Positions 22,901 through 34,861 of a DNA stretch of 64,000 nucleotides are shown piece by piece (within the stretch, counting starts at the first letter, position 1; every line of letters starts with the position of its first letter). Made by a program: the position numbers and the translations under genes. Origin of the DNA: Hyalella azteca (taxonomy: Eukaryota > Arthropoda > Malacostraca > Amphipoda > Hyalellidae); assembly GCF_000764305.2 (NCBI RefSeq), contig NW_025947392.1, positions 62,001 to 126,000 of the forward strand. The letters are read 5' to 3'. The notes below the pieces were generated by a model. That model saw only the letters and a list, made by a program, of their open reading frames with translations. It did not search any database and was not told where the DNA came from.

Positions 22901-25672
22901 GTGCGGCATAATATTATTTGTTAGATTATTTCAATTGAATTAAAGATTGTTTTTTTTAATGGAGCTCGAAAAAACTAGCATAGATATTGAGGAAACTTCA
23001 CTTTTTGCGCAAATTAGAGCTGAAAATTATCTCTTTATATTATATTCAATATCAGTTCATTCTTTCCCACGGTTTGTAAAATTTTCTTTTGTGCTCACAT
23101 ATTTATCGGTACAAAAACTTACTATTATATAGTTAATCAGGAATCGTGAAGATTAAGATTGAATAACCACTTAATTAATTGAATTAACTGATAGGGACCA
23201 AATTTTGCTAGGCCTTAACTGCAACCTCTAGCACAAAAGATTTGAACTAAAAAAAAAAAGTTTTTAACTTGAAGCAATTTAAAATGTCAAGTCCATTTCT
23301 CAGCAAGACGATTCAATTGAAATTCTAACTAATTTCATTTCCGGCCTGATGACAACTGAGTCAAAGACTACATACTTCAGAATACTTTTAATTTCTTTGC
23401 GTTCAGAATCTTCTTCGTCATGAATCTCGAGAATACGTAAAAGTTTCGTTTAATATGAGATTTTCAAAGGAAAATTATCCTACGCAGAAGCCTAAACGTT
23501 AAGGAATGGAGCGGATATTTTGATCTAACAATATGAGGTGCTGAGTGTTCAAATTCTTAACGAAAGGAAGTATCATTTAGTTCAATATTTTAATAATAAA
23601 AATGCTGTAATGGTTTTTCAATTCAATCAAAGCATTCAATCGGCATGAATATTTTTTATGTAAAATACTATTAAATACTTAATACGGTTGTTATTTCTGC
23701 ATGGACGATGATGATTCGTGTTGTCGATGATGAAAAATTTTTACATTATTCTCAACAAGACAATTAGGTTGCAAACAAACTTTGTGAGAGTCAATAACTG
23801 TTCTGTAATATCAACGCTCCTAATTTTACTGGTAAACACGTTGACAATGATACTTTGGGGGATAGAAGAATAGTTCAAGTCATTTAAACAGTTTACACTG
23901 CAAATATATTTGACTAAAAAGCAAATATATTGTGTTGGTGCAAAGATCCATAATCATTCCACAGTGATATAATCGCAACTAAGCATGAAGTTTAAACCGA
24001 CGACAACAGTGTGATTATCTGTAGTGTGAGTGTGAGTGCTAAATGGGTAGTGTCTATGCTAATCGATTAGCACTAAGAAAGGCCAGGATTCTATATAATT
24101 CAAAGCCCATTATAACTTAAGAAAGATACAATACATGAAGATGAACGCATTAGTCAGAGTTAATTCCGGTCATGAAATTTCCAGTCTTAGGAAAGTAATA
24201 GATTAGTTTTCTAAAACATACGCATAAAATTACAAATTTAGTCCTACTTAATTTAAATGTAACCCATTACTGAGAGATTTAGAAAAAAATTTCAAGGATA
24301 AGGCAATGATCTGAAAAATGGATTTTCAAAAATTACCGAAAAGACTCCTTAAGCTGACAATTTCTTATTAGCAGGCTTATATGTACGCGTATGAGCAGGT
24401 GTGCCTAACCAAGACTTTATTACGACGTGGAATCACCAAAGCTATCAGAGTTTATTATTTTTACTTCATTCTAACATCCATAACTCTATAAACTCGGAGT
24501 GTAAACTTGTAGACGAGCATAATAGAAATATAACTTGTCGAAAAATAAGCTTATGGTCAGTAAAGGTGGAAGACAAATTCGAGCATCGTAAAAGAATTTT
24601 TGATATGGTGAATTAGCTTAACTTTCATTTGTTACCTTACTTGATAAAAAAATTTCGGAGACTAAATAAAAAATAAAAAAATTACGAGTATGATTAAATC
24701 TTGGCCGCTAAATGAAGAAGGAGGATCTTAAATTCAAACATTAGGAATAAAAGGCCTGTATACGGGAAGGAACTCCAATTGAAAAATTAAAGGAGGGTGA
24801 GAACAAGTCATCATGGTGAATTTTCCTAAATTCGCACCTGTGATGAATTACACAGAAAATTGGGAAAATTTGTGATCTGAATTTCAGTTCGTCGGCGCGT
24901 GAGATCACCCAACCGATCGCAAGGCGGAGATCATGGTACGAAAAGTCCACGGTGGACCGCACGCCAGCGTTCGCCGCGGGCTCACTCCGCATCATGGACG
25001 ATGTTGTTGTTTATGGGCCCGGACCTGCAAATCCATCAGGCCAGGGAGCCTCTATCGCGTATTGGATGCATCCCTTTACGGCCCTGTCTCGTTCTCGGAA
25101 AGATTCAAAATCAAATCCAGTTATGATAGAATTTTTGAAACCGTCTGGTTGATCCACAACGCACGCGACAAAACTGGAAATGTAGGTTAGGTTGACTAAG
25201 ATCCATGAATGTGTTAAAGTTTATCTTTGCACATTTCGTAGTTAATTAATTATTTTTTAATAGGGTTGACGATGGTTGGTACACTATAGCTTTGCTCTAA
25301 TGTAATTAAAGATATCAAATAACCGTCTATTATTAATGATGACTGATATGTAGGAAATAATAAAAATGCCTATACAAAATAGTACAGAAAATAAACAATT
25401 TTTTTCATAAGTATGGTGTTAATTGGAGCAATTCGGGCAAAATTCGACCCATAACTTTTCCGCAAAGTTATAATAATTTCTTCCTCACATCAGTCGAATT
25501 AGTGATAGCGTAGATTAGGGCCACAGATTTTGTGTGATGTTGTGTACCGTCAAAAGAAAGGCTCATTAATTGCCTCTTCTTGGCAAACTCTGACCAGCGT
25601 GTTGAGCACACAAAGCTGCGCGCCATGCCATGTCAGATGCCCACAAGCGAACAGAAAAAGAGTACATGCGTT

Positions 25673-25673
<1 letters not shown>
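19918..25673. other. Long gene-free stretch with a GC-rich patch near 25 kb
   Basis: No gene supported in almost 6 kb. Frames are under 90 codons. At 24895-25170 a GC-richer patch holds three overlapping plus-strand frames of 66-85 codons; none resembles a known protein, and three frames open together points to composition. The patch at 22010-22200 is also GC-richer and empty. Confidence 0.45.

Positions 25674-25706
<33 letters not shown>
25674..25706 (+). repeat. 33-base poly(A) run
   Basis: An uninterrupted run of A, by far the longest homopolymer in the window. Such runs can be the tail of a retroposed copy. The 170 bases upstream are GC-richer than average, which would fit a retrocopy or SINE, but no polymerase III boxes, target duplication or known body were identified. 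Confidence 0.85.
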
Positions 25707-25707
<1 letters not shown>

Positions 25708-27700
25708 AAGAGATCCTGTGCAAGATGAATACCGAACTGAATTATTCGAAACGGTTTGATGACAATAACAGTAAAATGACGATCATTAAAGGTCTCGGGA
25801 GCTTCAGATAAAACCGCAAGCAGAACTTGCCATCTGCCCCTGGTTTGAATAGACTGATCTTCGATGGGCGGTTTTATTAATTAATTTGAATATATGTTAA
25901 GTTAACGTTGTCTGTGGCTATCGTTAAACATCGTTACCATACGTATGTAATATAAGAGTTCAAAAATCATTTAAAATAACGACTGTGTCTAAAAGAAAAA
26001 ATTGTTTACATTTAAATGTTATGACTCTCTAAGTTCAGAAGTCAACCTTAACACAAATATAAGTGCTATTCATATTCCATAATGAATAAATTATAGTATT
26101 GTTCTCAATCACTGTTGTGAAAATCGCGATTTAACAACGCCGGATTGGATCAAGCTGGGAATGCTCTGTCATTTTTTGGTACCTAAAATATCGATTCAAT
26201 AGTAAATGCCATCGTATATTAACATTGCATTTGTTTATTATTACATAGGCATTTATATATTTATGAGCCAATTCATATTCATCAATTAAAATCGAGAGTA
26301 CATTTTTCTGGTGCGATAATTTTGCATTGTTGAAATTCCATACAACGTACCCTGAACATAGTTACCAGCTTGGTACCCGTAATTGGGCAGTTGCATGCTA
26401 CAACGAATCACGATCGTCGGAAAAGACTCAATTGAGATCAATACTGGACTTAAAATTTTTATAACACATACAGCCATCGTAAACCATGCGAAATTGAACT
26501 TTCTAAAATGCCAGAAAAGCTACCATCATCGATAATTTAACCCTTTGTGTACGAATAAACTCACTTACTATTCGTCGATACAAGTTGGGTAACGAAAATA
26601 AGCTAATATTCAAGCTTACAAAAAGAGCTTCCGAAAGTTCAAAATATTTTCAGACTGGGCTACCTCGCACCCGTCGCATCGCCTCGCAGGCCTGAGTCTC
26701 CCGTGACGGGATGAGCGTCTGGTGCCAAGATGGAGCACTTGCAGGGACTCGGCAGGAGATGTGTGCTTATTGCGTTACGAGTACAATATTGAGGGCACCA
26801 AGATATTAATGGTGTTTGAGAAGCAGCTTCTGCCGTCATGATCAAAATTGATGGAACTAAGGGACTTGCTCTACAAGTACGCTGCGCGATGCATATCAAG
26901 TGTTCCCTGTAGCGACAAAACAGCGGGATAATTAATGCGTAACGATGCAGAGTTTACCGACATGAATAAAGAGGAAAATTTCAAAGCAGTCAACATAACA
27001 TCGTGAAAGAAAAAATCAATAAGAGAAACGGGAACCAGGAACGAACGCAAGCATACATCTCGCAGATATAGCAATATTGAAACCGATCTGTCAAGAACAG
27101 GACAGACTTATAAAGTGACAGTATATAAAGCCAATTAGACATTGAAGATACCGAGACACGGATATCTTGAATGAGTAATTTTAAATTTCCCCTTCAATGC
27201 ACTGTGTTATGCATGATCGAGGCTAAGCAGAACTCCTCACGTGGAATAATTAATTAATTCTTTATAAATTACGTCAATTTGAGCTTGATCCAAATTCGTT
27301 ACACTCCAATAATAATTTAATAGTTGATAAACATGAAAGTTTGCGCTCCGTGATCATAACATGCATCCTATAACATCCCTTTAGTTTTGCCCCACAGCCG
27401 CACTTCGATTGAGTAAAAATTGTAAACAAATTCTAACCTCTTGCCAAACCTTTAATTTTGCCGCAGGATGAACCTTGTTACTCGTCGAAAACTTTCCGAA
27501 AAAAACATATGGCACGAAATGATTGAAATAAATGGCAAATTGGAATTAAAATTTAGTGTGATGTCAGGTGTTCGATTCGCTATTATAGCTTCTAATGTAT
27601 ATTTTTTGCAAATTTTAGAATTACACTACGTTAAAATATGCATGTCAGGAAATAACTGAATAAAGTATTATATTGTTATTTATAATAATATGTTATAATA
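25707..27700. other. AT-rich stretch, no gene
   Basis: A GC-richer patch at 26660-26900 carries a 79-codon minus-strand frame of unknown nature. The short frame at 27468-27659 is unrecognised. Nothing else seen. Confidence 0.45.
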
Positions 27701-28360
27701 ATAACGTATTATTATAGATTAACGAGCACATGGGCGAGAGACCTAATCGGTCCCTCAGTTCTCATGGGAAATCGTGAATGCAATTCAATAACATGATGGT
27801 GCTATTAATAATTGATGCAGCAATAAAAAAATAATTAAAATCAGTAACATGACGCAAATTTCTCTGTATAATATTTTCTCCTTACAAGTTCAAATTAAAA
27901 ACTATACATCACCGAGCATAGAGGCCAATGACATTATCAAGCTAACCATACTCTTGGGAAATTTATAATTACTACTTTGTATAATGTAGGTACGAACTAT
28001 TGTTCATTACTGGATAACGAAAACTAATAAAGTATTATTACCTTCCTCCCAATGTTGTGTATAGTAGTGGATTTCATTATTCAGAAGGTAATTACGAGAG
28101 CACACAGGCGTCAGCGAGAATATGGGTGAATGACATTATTATGCAGTCTCACCATTCTCTTTAAACATGCTGAATTATTACCCACAGTTGTGATGGCATT
28201 ATTGTTAATAAGAGTCATTAGATAATAAATATTAGTAACTTCTACCAAATTTTGCCATATAATCATGGATACCATTACCCAAATAGCAATTACAAAAAGT
28301 AAACAGGCATCGGCAAGCATATGGGTGAATGACATCATCATTAGTCCCCCATGTCCCGTA
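27701..28360. repeat. Diverged ~200-bp tandem repeat, about 4 copies
   Basis: A landmark block (GAGCAYATGGGYGAATGACATT-like) recurs at about 27724, 27914, 28114 and 28313, spaced 190-200 bp. A second landmark between them also recurs in order: an AATAAARTATTAGTAAC-like block, then TTCTNCCAAATTTTG, then TGTATA. Copies differ widely but keep their order, which argues for one old tandem array. The 76-codon minus-strand frame at 28111-28341 lies wholly inside it and is unlikely to be a gene. Confidence 0.65.
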
Positions 28361-30082
28361 TAGAAATTGAAGGCTCACAACCTAATAAACCTGATCAGTC
28401 TTTTACGCTAGAACGAAATCTGCCCCTCGAGGATAGAGAGCTCGACCCTCCGCCGCCCTAATACCGGCCTGGGAGGGAGACTTCTTTTGTCCCCCAATAT
28501 CTCAAACTGCATGAAAATTGGAACACAAAAATACGGGGTGCCAGGCAGCTCGTTTATCCTCAGACTCCGCGATCCTGGGCCATCGAAGGGAAGAAATTGA
28601 GACGTAGAAGAAGCACGAGAAATGGGAATGCAAATAAACGTTAAAAAAAATTAAATTGGCCGGTTATGGTCGTTTAATTTGTTTAATAAAAAATAGAATT
28701 TACTACAATCATATTTAAATAAATCAATCCCCGGTTATCCAATCACAATAAAGTTACGACAGGCGATTCTCAATCATTTCTGTTTGCAGCTGAGCCGCTA
28801 TAAAGCATTTCTCTCATCCATATGAAACATATCCTCAATCAATTATCAAGTTTTCTGTGCATCTTATGCTTGGAATATTTCCGAGTTTAATCGTACAGTG
28901 TGAGTAACATAAATTATGGTCCGATTTATTTTTCACATTCAGAAGGCGACAAATTTTATTTTCAAGCTGCATTAATAATTGCTCCAGCACGGTTATCCGA
29001 TCCGATTTTGGGTCGAAATATTTCCGATCCATGTATCTTTATTGCACTCAACAAAATTTTATCATGAATTATAGTAGTGGATAAAGTTTAATAAATCGCA
29101 TTCTTACCAATAGCACGCAGGCATTTTCTTAACGTTACGTTTCAATGAAATTCACGAAGACATTTTTCCACGAAACAAGTCCCAAAGAGTTTCAAAAAAA
29201 ATTTATTTTGCGCCATTGGGGCATCGAACTCTGACTCAAATATGATCGAGTCTCTTTGATGGCCGCGTGATAGCTTCATGGCCTACGAAGCAATCTATTC
29301 GCCGCCCGACGCTCTATACGCTTCCCACACTCGGCCGACCGTCAGTATTTCCCTGAGGACGAAAATCCCAGCCTCTACTATTGCCTATATGCATACTGAT
29401 TTATTTAGGATGCTTCGCCATCTTGGATGGATGGCTGTCTCACCAAGTTGCTTTTCAATGCTTAAAAACCTACGATCCACCGCAAAAAGTTGCAATGCAT
29501 GTGCAAAATTTATTTTATTAATAGGTTCTACAGAAAAATAGATATTTTCAAAAATTGAAAGAATCCAATAAAAAAGCAAGAAATATTTCACGAGCATTTT
29601 TTCAACTCTTTATGTTAAGAAATTGCGTTAAGTGCCCCGAGTGTTCTGCTTCCTTTATCAGTAATATTAACTAATCCTGATTAAAGCCAAGACAGTTGCA
29701 TATATGAAGATAACCACAATTAATTTTTATATAGAAACGCTTGGCCAGTTGGCAACAATAAATAAGGTATCCTGTAATTACCTATAATTCATCATATTGC
29801 TGCACTTCATTTGCCGTCATGGATACAACTATTGAAGCAATATACATAACCTGTCGATAAATTGATAACGATTTTTAACCGCCCCAGCAGGCAGAAATTT
29901 ATTCAACTGTAAAGACTAAAAATTTTAAAGTTTTAAGGACCAGCTTAGATGAAATATAATAAGCTAATAATGCCATGTTGAATGATTTCTGTATCCGCCA
30001 CCACCATTTTCTTCATTTCTAACTGAAAAAACCCTCGTGTGAAACCTTAACCGGTCATAAAAGCAGCGATGGAGAGGACGTC
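28361..30082. other. AT-rich stretch, no gene
   Basis: GC-richer at 28400-28500 (CCCCTCGAGG, CCTCCGCCGCCC) and 29270-29420. The 87-codon plus-strand frame at 29278-29541 starts with an ATG but is unrecognised and lacks splice signals that would make it a convincing exon. Confidence 0.45.
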
Positions 30083-30290
30083 CTGAGAAATTTTGAAACG
30101 TTATTGTTTCCGATCTTTCTTGAAAAATTGTTCTGTTCAAGTCGATCAGTCCGGGACATCATCATACCGCAATCTCGGACACACTGAGAAATTTCAAAAT
30201 GTTTACTTTTCCGGTTTTATGTACAAGATTGGCCCATACAAAGCGATCAGTATTTAGGATCATCAGACTGCAGTCTCATTGACCTCGCAT
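30083..30290. repeat. ~101-bp diverged tandem duplication
   Basis: CTGAGAAATTT begins blocks at 30083 and 30184. Both continue with matching order: a GTTTNNTTTTCCG block, CGATCAGT, then GGAYCATCA and GCARTCTC. A weaker third trace may follow to 30350. No coding frame. Confidence 0.65.
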
Positions 30291-31969
30291 GTGACACGCA
30301 AGGATTCCTTTTGTTCACAAGATTGCGTTATGAAGTCCGGGGAGCATTCAGAGAAACAGGTTTCTGTATTGCTCTTGGCCCGAGGGACCATTGGCTAAAT
30401 TGAAAGGAGGGGGAACTCCAAACAAATCGAGCGATGCACGTGGCTTGTAAATAACTACTAAAGTAGTGCACGTACCGTGTACGTAGATCCATACAAAAGC
30501 TGGGGCATCACAAGGACCATCTCCAAAATGAGTGCAAATGGCTCCGTAAACTTGAGGTACTCGCTTAAGAATAACTACTAGAGGTTTTATGTGTGAATAG
30601 CTAACTAACATATGATAAATTATTTGATTCTATTAATATTCATTACTCCATTACTATCCATGCCGTGAAATCGGAGTAGTCTTTCTGCTGAATTGCGTAT
30701 GCCAATTAGTGAGTTTATTAAGAATTTCCAGTCTTGTTTAAGGCTTGTTTATTTCCCGGCTTACAGGTTAAGCGGCTGCTTAACAGCAATTTCAAAAGCC
30801 CCATTTCAAAGGCGAATAAAAAAACAACAAAAAAAAAATAAGACTCTTAACCGAAAATTCAACTGGTGATGAAGATGGAATTCTATTATGGCCGCTGGTT
30901 TACAGCGGATAGTCAAGCTCTGCAATAATTTAACATTGAAATTATCAAGTAACATGAATTTAAAAATTATTGTACGGTTCGCGTTTGAGCACTTTGAGGT
31001 AGAAAACTGTATCTTATGTAATCCATTTCCATGTTGAAAAAGAGCAAGTTATTGATACAAATACGTTTTCTCTTAGAACGAAGAAACATCATCAGAGAAA
31101 ACGAATTTATCAGAGGAGATACACTCATAAAAATATCATCCATATCTGAACTTTGAAAACTCATTATTACTAAAAAATGCAAAATTATGAACGAAGCGAC
31201 ACTGAAAATGAAATTTTATATGATTTTAGAAAAGTTAATATTCAAATAATTCGATATTCTATCATAGAAAGTTATTGAAATGATTTCACATTTGAATTCA
31301 AACTTTCATTGCCTAACAGTAACAGGCTAACACGATTCAAAATAAATGTTTGTATCGAAAGTCAAAGGACTAATGTTGGATACAATTTCTCAGTAGATAT
31401 AAATCTCTTCAAATAAATCTTGGCTTCTTCTATTGATATTGTGGATTGTGATGTCACGCGCACAATATTTTTGCAATTTCTTTCTTCATTTGCTGGATAT
31501 ATTTTGAGTACCCCATAAAATCCCAGGAGTAACCATTCTCTACGAAGCCGCTAGAGAAAACTAATCCTCATGAACTAATCCCATAATAATTCTGTAATTC
31601 AGAAGAACCTTCAAACTTGGACGACAAGCTTCCACAAAAACGGAATAAATATTTAAAATCATGGAATATTTTTATTTTGTTGTAGTTTTGATGCCTCGAT
31701 GAAAAAACTTTTGTAAGAAACTCATACGTAAAGAGTTTGGTTGCTAGAAATTGTATCCACAAAGTAAAATATTTTTTATTAATAGGCAAATCGATGATGT
31801 TCCAATGCAAAATTGGAAAATTTGGTTTGTTGGTCAGGTCGACGCAGTTTACACATAAAATTAAGAAGCATGAATTACCTCAGAAAAATAAGAATTTACC
31901 AACAAGTTTTACTCCATTATAAAAGTATTGTGTTTACTCGCATAGTGATAGCAAATTAATGCATGAATA
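30291..31969. other. AT-rich stretch, no gene
   Basis: Short frames only (up to 87 codons, minus strand 30348-30611), none recognised. No structured RNA or repeat seen. Confidence 0.45.
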
Positions 31970-32296
31970 ATATGCGTTTAAAAATTACTTTTTAAAGACA
32001 GTACTTCTAAAGTATACAGTGTCCCCGATGTTACACATCTACAATGAAATTTGATTTTATTTCCATATTAAAAAAAGTAATTTTAAATTTTTTTAATATA
32101 TGAAAAAAAAATAAATTTTCAAAACTACGTATTTATTGTGTCAACTGATTCATGCATTATCTCCGACTTTATGCAAGTGTGCAAAATTTCAGATCGATTG
32201 GACAGGTAGAAGTGTGTCAAATATCGATTATAAGATTTGTAGCAGACAAACAAACAACAAGAAGTGAAGTTAAACAGAAGTGTTGTAAAAAGTAAC
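31970..32296 (-). repeat. Dispersed repeat family, copy A
   Basis: The reverse complement matches 61130-61557 over most of its length. Shared landmarks, read on the minus strand, are CTTCACT..GTTTGTTTG, GCTACAAATCTTATAAT, CCAATCGATCTGAAATTTTG followed by CACACTTGC, then GTCGGAGA..ATGCAT and TTCATTGTA..ATGTG..CATCG, ending in CTTTAAAAAGTA. No terminal inverted repeats or coding frame. This copy lacks the internal duplication seen in copy B. Confidence 0.85.
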
Positions 32297-34636
32297 TATA
32301 GTTTAGAAGCTACAGTAAATGAAGTGTCATTTTTGCTACTGTACTGAAAAGCATAGGAAATTTTAACCCCCAAGAAAAAGTGTAAGTTTGCATTTATCCC
32401 CATTTCTCGCAAGGTGGAACTTCAGAGTAAAAATAAAAGCTGCAGACGAGAATTGAATTTTTATTCGTCAGATTCTCGTCAGGTTTCTCAGGATAAATGC
32501 TGAAATAACATTCAGACGGAATTCACTGCAAAAGGATTGTAGGCGCAATTATTAGGTAATGAATTGATACTTCTTTTGTGTATTTTTCTAGGTGCATTAG
32601 ATACCAGTTCGTCACGATACGAATTGCCTATATAGCCTGTAAATCATAAGTGAAGGAACAGACTTGACCAATATGATTTTGAGTTTATTGCACGTAGATT
32701 GAAGTCGAAAAATCTGTTTTAACTTTTAAGGTACAGAGAATTAATGAAAATTAACGTACCTATAAGCTAAGTGAACATTTTTTATGCTGATCTTTCATTA
32801 AAAATGTACACTGTATATCAATCACATCTACTTAGGATGAACACTGTTCCTATTACCTCTTCCAATGGCCGCATAATATTTGCATCGAGCATTCCTGCAT
32901 CGCATTCTAAAGAAGAACCGCAATGCCAAAGATGTAAGTGGAATCGACTACCTTATTTTCATTGACGTTCCACTTGATGGCACACGAAGTGTAATGAGCT
33001 TCTTGGAGAGCCCCGATGGCGTATCACGATAATGCTGCCAGTATTAAAAGAAATCGCGTATGCTAACAACATAATTTGAATATTTATCAACATGAGAGGC
33101 GAAGTATAATGCGCAGGCATCTCGAATAAAACTATTGAAGTTTTTGGCGCATGGGATTTTTGAACGCTTAATGAATGAACGGAAATGTGGTTCCAGACTT
33201 TTACTAGACATGCCCAATACATATCGATGATTAATTAATTAAATTTCGTTCTGACTCAATAAAAAAAGTGCGGCGTTAAATTATATAATGTTAAAAAATT
33301 CGTACCACAGACCTGATTACGATATTCTTATCAGGCCATCAAGCAATTATGGTATCGATTTCATACATAATCCCAAATAATATAATACACTACAATATAA
33401 TGTTATATAATATAATTAATTGACTTTAATAAATGTTAGCCCAATGATGATAAATTTTTCACTTAATTTACAGTTTTATCATAACGTCGCATACACTTAT
33501 CAGTTACTTGATACACATACATTCACATACACTACTTGGTTACTTGATTACTATTGAATAATCGAATTATACCCACAATCGAAGATTAAATTTGGAACTG
33601 ACAGGAAGATGAAAAATCAATATAGTCATATATATATATATATAGTCAATAGAAGCTGTTATACAGATGATAACATAATCATTTCGGTGAGAAAAATATA
33701 TAGTACCGAGTGAGTAAAATGATTTCGTCTCATGAGAAAGATTGCATTGTTTATGAGAATTTTTTATGGCAACTAATCTGCTATGCCCTACATACACTTA
33801 GTAAAAGTTTATCAGAAGACAATTAGCAAAAGAAACTTAGCGGCGAATATTATTATATCCCGTTAAACAGTATAAATGTGTAATATTATAATATACTGTT
33901 TAAAATCATATAAACATGATCATATAAACATAATCCGATTATGCACGTAAATTTATGAGCATTGTATTGTATTAGACTTCTGAAGCACCGCACGGTAAAA
34001 AAAACATTTGCTAGCTTTTAAAAAAATAATTAACAAATGAACTCATCTTAGCGGTGAAATATAGAGCTCTGAATGAATTTTAATGGATGAACTGATGAGT
34101 GAAGGTTGGTCGTTAGCAAGGATAAGATGAAACACTTTGAAAGTTTTGGCTCACTGGGTGCCTGGGTTGTCTGGAATGCCACGGCACGCATGCCACAGGG
34201 CCTGTGGACCTTAACGCTCCAAATGCCACGAGTTCCAGGACGTTTTCAAGCCGGATTCCCCTTGCGATTTGGTGGCTTGTAATCCGGTAGCCGGCGATTG
34301 GACTTGTATGTAGCATGAATGCATTCATCACGAGCTTTCTCGTCCTAGAAATTTCAAGGATACGCGCCGACTAAATACCATAAACTATCTAACGTGGAAT
34401 GAATAAATAGATTTGATCATCTTGACGCGGTTTTCAGTAAATGTAATTCAAATGATATATATATCGACAGTCCACTATGCACACAGAAATATTTCCTCCC
34501 ATATAAAGCTCATCATTTGGGGGCTGTCCCAAATCGTCGAAATATCATCGGAGGATTATTTTTTGGCTCATAATACACCTTGTGCCAAGTTGCCATGCAT
34601 TACTTTATTCCTGACCCAAATATGGATTTCAAGAGC
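32297..34636. other. AT-rich stretch with AT microsatellites, no gene
   Basis: Very AT-rich patches at 33380-33420 (ATAATATAAT-like) and an (AT)n run at 33628-33644. A GC-richer patch at 34130-34330 holds a 72-codon minus-strand frame that is unrecognised. Confidence 0.5.
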
Positions 34637-34861
34637 CAACGGCGATTTATAATCTTGCGTTACATATGTAATACGAAAAAGATTCTCTGCCTTCACAGCA
34701 TGGGACAAAAACTTAACAATTTAACTAAAGATGTCGCTAATTTCCCAACGGTGTTTCATAATCTTGCGCTACATATGATACGAAACACGAAAAAAGATTC
34801 TCTGCCTTCACAACATGAGACAAAAATTGAACAATTTACCTAAAGATGTCGCTAATTTCCC
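34637..34861. repeat. 109-bp tandem duplication, 2 copies
   Basis: Both copies run from CAACGGYG through ATAATCTTGCGYTACATATG, GATTCTCTGCCTTCACARCA, CAATTTAMCTAAAGATGTCG and end in CTAATTTCCC. The second copy has a small insertion (ACACGA region). The overlapping 87-codon frame at 34580-34843 simply repeats itself and is not a gene. Confidence 0.9.

Noticed and set aside
24895..25190. Three overlapping frames in a GC-rich patch as an exon
   Set aside because: All three phases are open together, which points to composition; none resembles a known protein.
28111..28341. 76-codon minus-strand frame with a hydrophobic start
   Set aside because: It lies entirely inside the diverged ~200-bp tandem array, so its sequence is repeat-derived.
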